A DNA stretch of 5,374 nucleotides from Clostridia bacterium. Lineage in GTDB: Bacteria; Bacillota; Clostridia; Oscillospirales; Acutalibacteraceae. Of the stretch, positions 5,160-5,374 are shown piece after piece (the stretch's first letter is position 1; every line of letters starts with the position of its first letter). The notes below the pieces were generated by a model, which had not been told where the DNA came from, searched no databases, and saw nothing but the letters and a program-made list of their open reading frames with translations. The stretch lies in contig JAFZOE010000106.1 of NCBI GenBank assembly GCA_017552845.1, positions 1-5,374 on the forward strand, read 5' to 3'. A program made the position numbers and the translations under genes.

Positions 5160-5374
5160 TTATTCCTCCTCTGCCTTTGCTTCTTCTGCGGTTTCTTCTG
5201 CTGCTTCTTCGGCTACGGGAGCGTTCTGCTCGCCCTGTCTGCCTTCGATGACAGCGTCAGCCATAGCGCCTGCTATGAGCTTGACAGCGCGGATAGCGTC
5301 GTCATTGCCGGGAATAACGTAATCGACCTCGTCGGGGTCGCAGTTTGTATCAACTATAGCTACGATGGGGATAC
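5160..5374 (-). CDS. rpsB: 30S ribosomal protein S2, C-terminal part (5' end outside window)
   Basis: This is the last 70 codons of ribosomal protein S2, a component of the small subunit head-body junction. The visible translation begins IPIVAIVDTNCDPDEVDYVI and continues PGNDDAIRAVKLIAGAMADAVIEGRQG, a near-diagnostic match to the conserved S2 C-terminus. It ends in a low-complexity acidic tail rich in Glu and Ala (about the last 20 residues). Such tails are variable in the family. Two in-frame TAA codons (5162-5160 and 5159-5157) close the gene and touch the tsf ATG at 5156. The N-terminal two thirds of the gene and its promoter lie beyond the window. Confidence 0.97.
   Translation of the reverse strand, partial: IPIVAIVDTNCDPDEVDYVIPGNDDAIRAVKLIAGAMADAVIEGRQGEQNAPVAEEAAEETAEEAKAEEE
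5164..5170 (-). promoter_or_regulatory. tsf ribosome binding site encoded in the rpsB tail
   Basis: On the minus strand AGGAGGA overlaps the final Glu codons of rpsB (GAG GAG GAA) and stands 7 nt before the tsf ATG. Ribosomes finishing S2 would melt or cover this site, suggesting coupled synthesis of S2 and EF-Ts. Confidence 0.85.

Noticed and set aside
4978..5322. Plus-strand frame across rpsB-tsf, Ala/Ser rich.
   Set aside because: It is the shadow of the conserved S2 and EF-Ts genes; its Ala/Ser richness mirrors the Glu/Ala-rich S2 tail and EF-Ts.
1..5374. Search for CRISPR repeats, transposase genes, toxin-antitoxin pairs or phage genes.
   Set aside because: No regularly spaced repeats, terminal inverted repeats or matching proteins were seen on either strand.

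Overview
The window looks like ordinary chromosomal DNA from a Gram-positive, Clostridia-like member of the Bacillota. This is inferred from strong AGGAGG-type ribosome binding sites, tRNAs with the CCA end encoded, a consensus sigma-A promoter, the character of the S2 and EF-Ts sequences, and a YthQ-like ABC exporter. The coding DNA is moderately GC-rich, while the one sizeable intergenic gap is strongly AT-rich. No phage, insertion sequence, CRISPR array or defence island is visible.

Layout. Positions 1-2994 (+) hold a three-gene cluster: the C-terminal part of an ABC ATPase whose start lies outside the window, a 532-aa polytopic ABC permease 2 nt downstream, and an alpha/beta hydrolase with a TTG start 18 nt further on. 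The cluster ends in a strong hairpin terminator at 3022-3048 that also works for the opposite strand. Positions 3048-3263 (-) hold two leucine tRNA genes, Leu-GAG first and Leu-CAG second, separated by a perfect 11-bp hairpin. They are driven by a perfect TTGACA-17-TATAAT promoter at 3292-3320 and have a short leader that can fold into a GUAA-capped hairpin. Positions 3456-4004 (+) encode a small exported, probably membrane-anchored protein of unknown function. It converges on the rpsB-tsf operon (4065-5374, -), and a shared bidirectional terminator lies between them at 4020-4056.

How the genes fit together. The ATPase and permease should form one export complex. The co-transcribed hydrolase may act near the membrane, but its substrate cannot be deduced. 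rpsB-tsf is the standard pairing of ribosomal protein S2 with elongation factor Ts, tightly coupled because the tsf ribosome binding site is written in the last glutamate codons of rpsB. With the tRNA genes, this makes the right half mainly translation machinery.

I see no convincing new system. The points most worth a second look are an EF-Ts enlarged by about 60 residues at the tip of its coiled-coil hairpin, with a possible internal helix duplication; the small exported orphan protein; and the compact signals around the tRNA-Leu pair.
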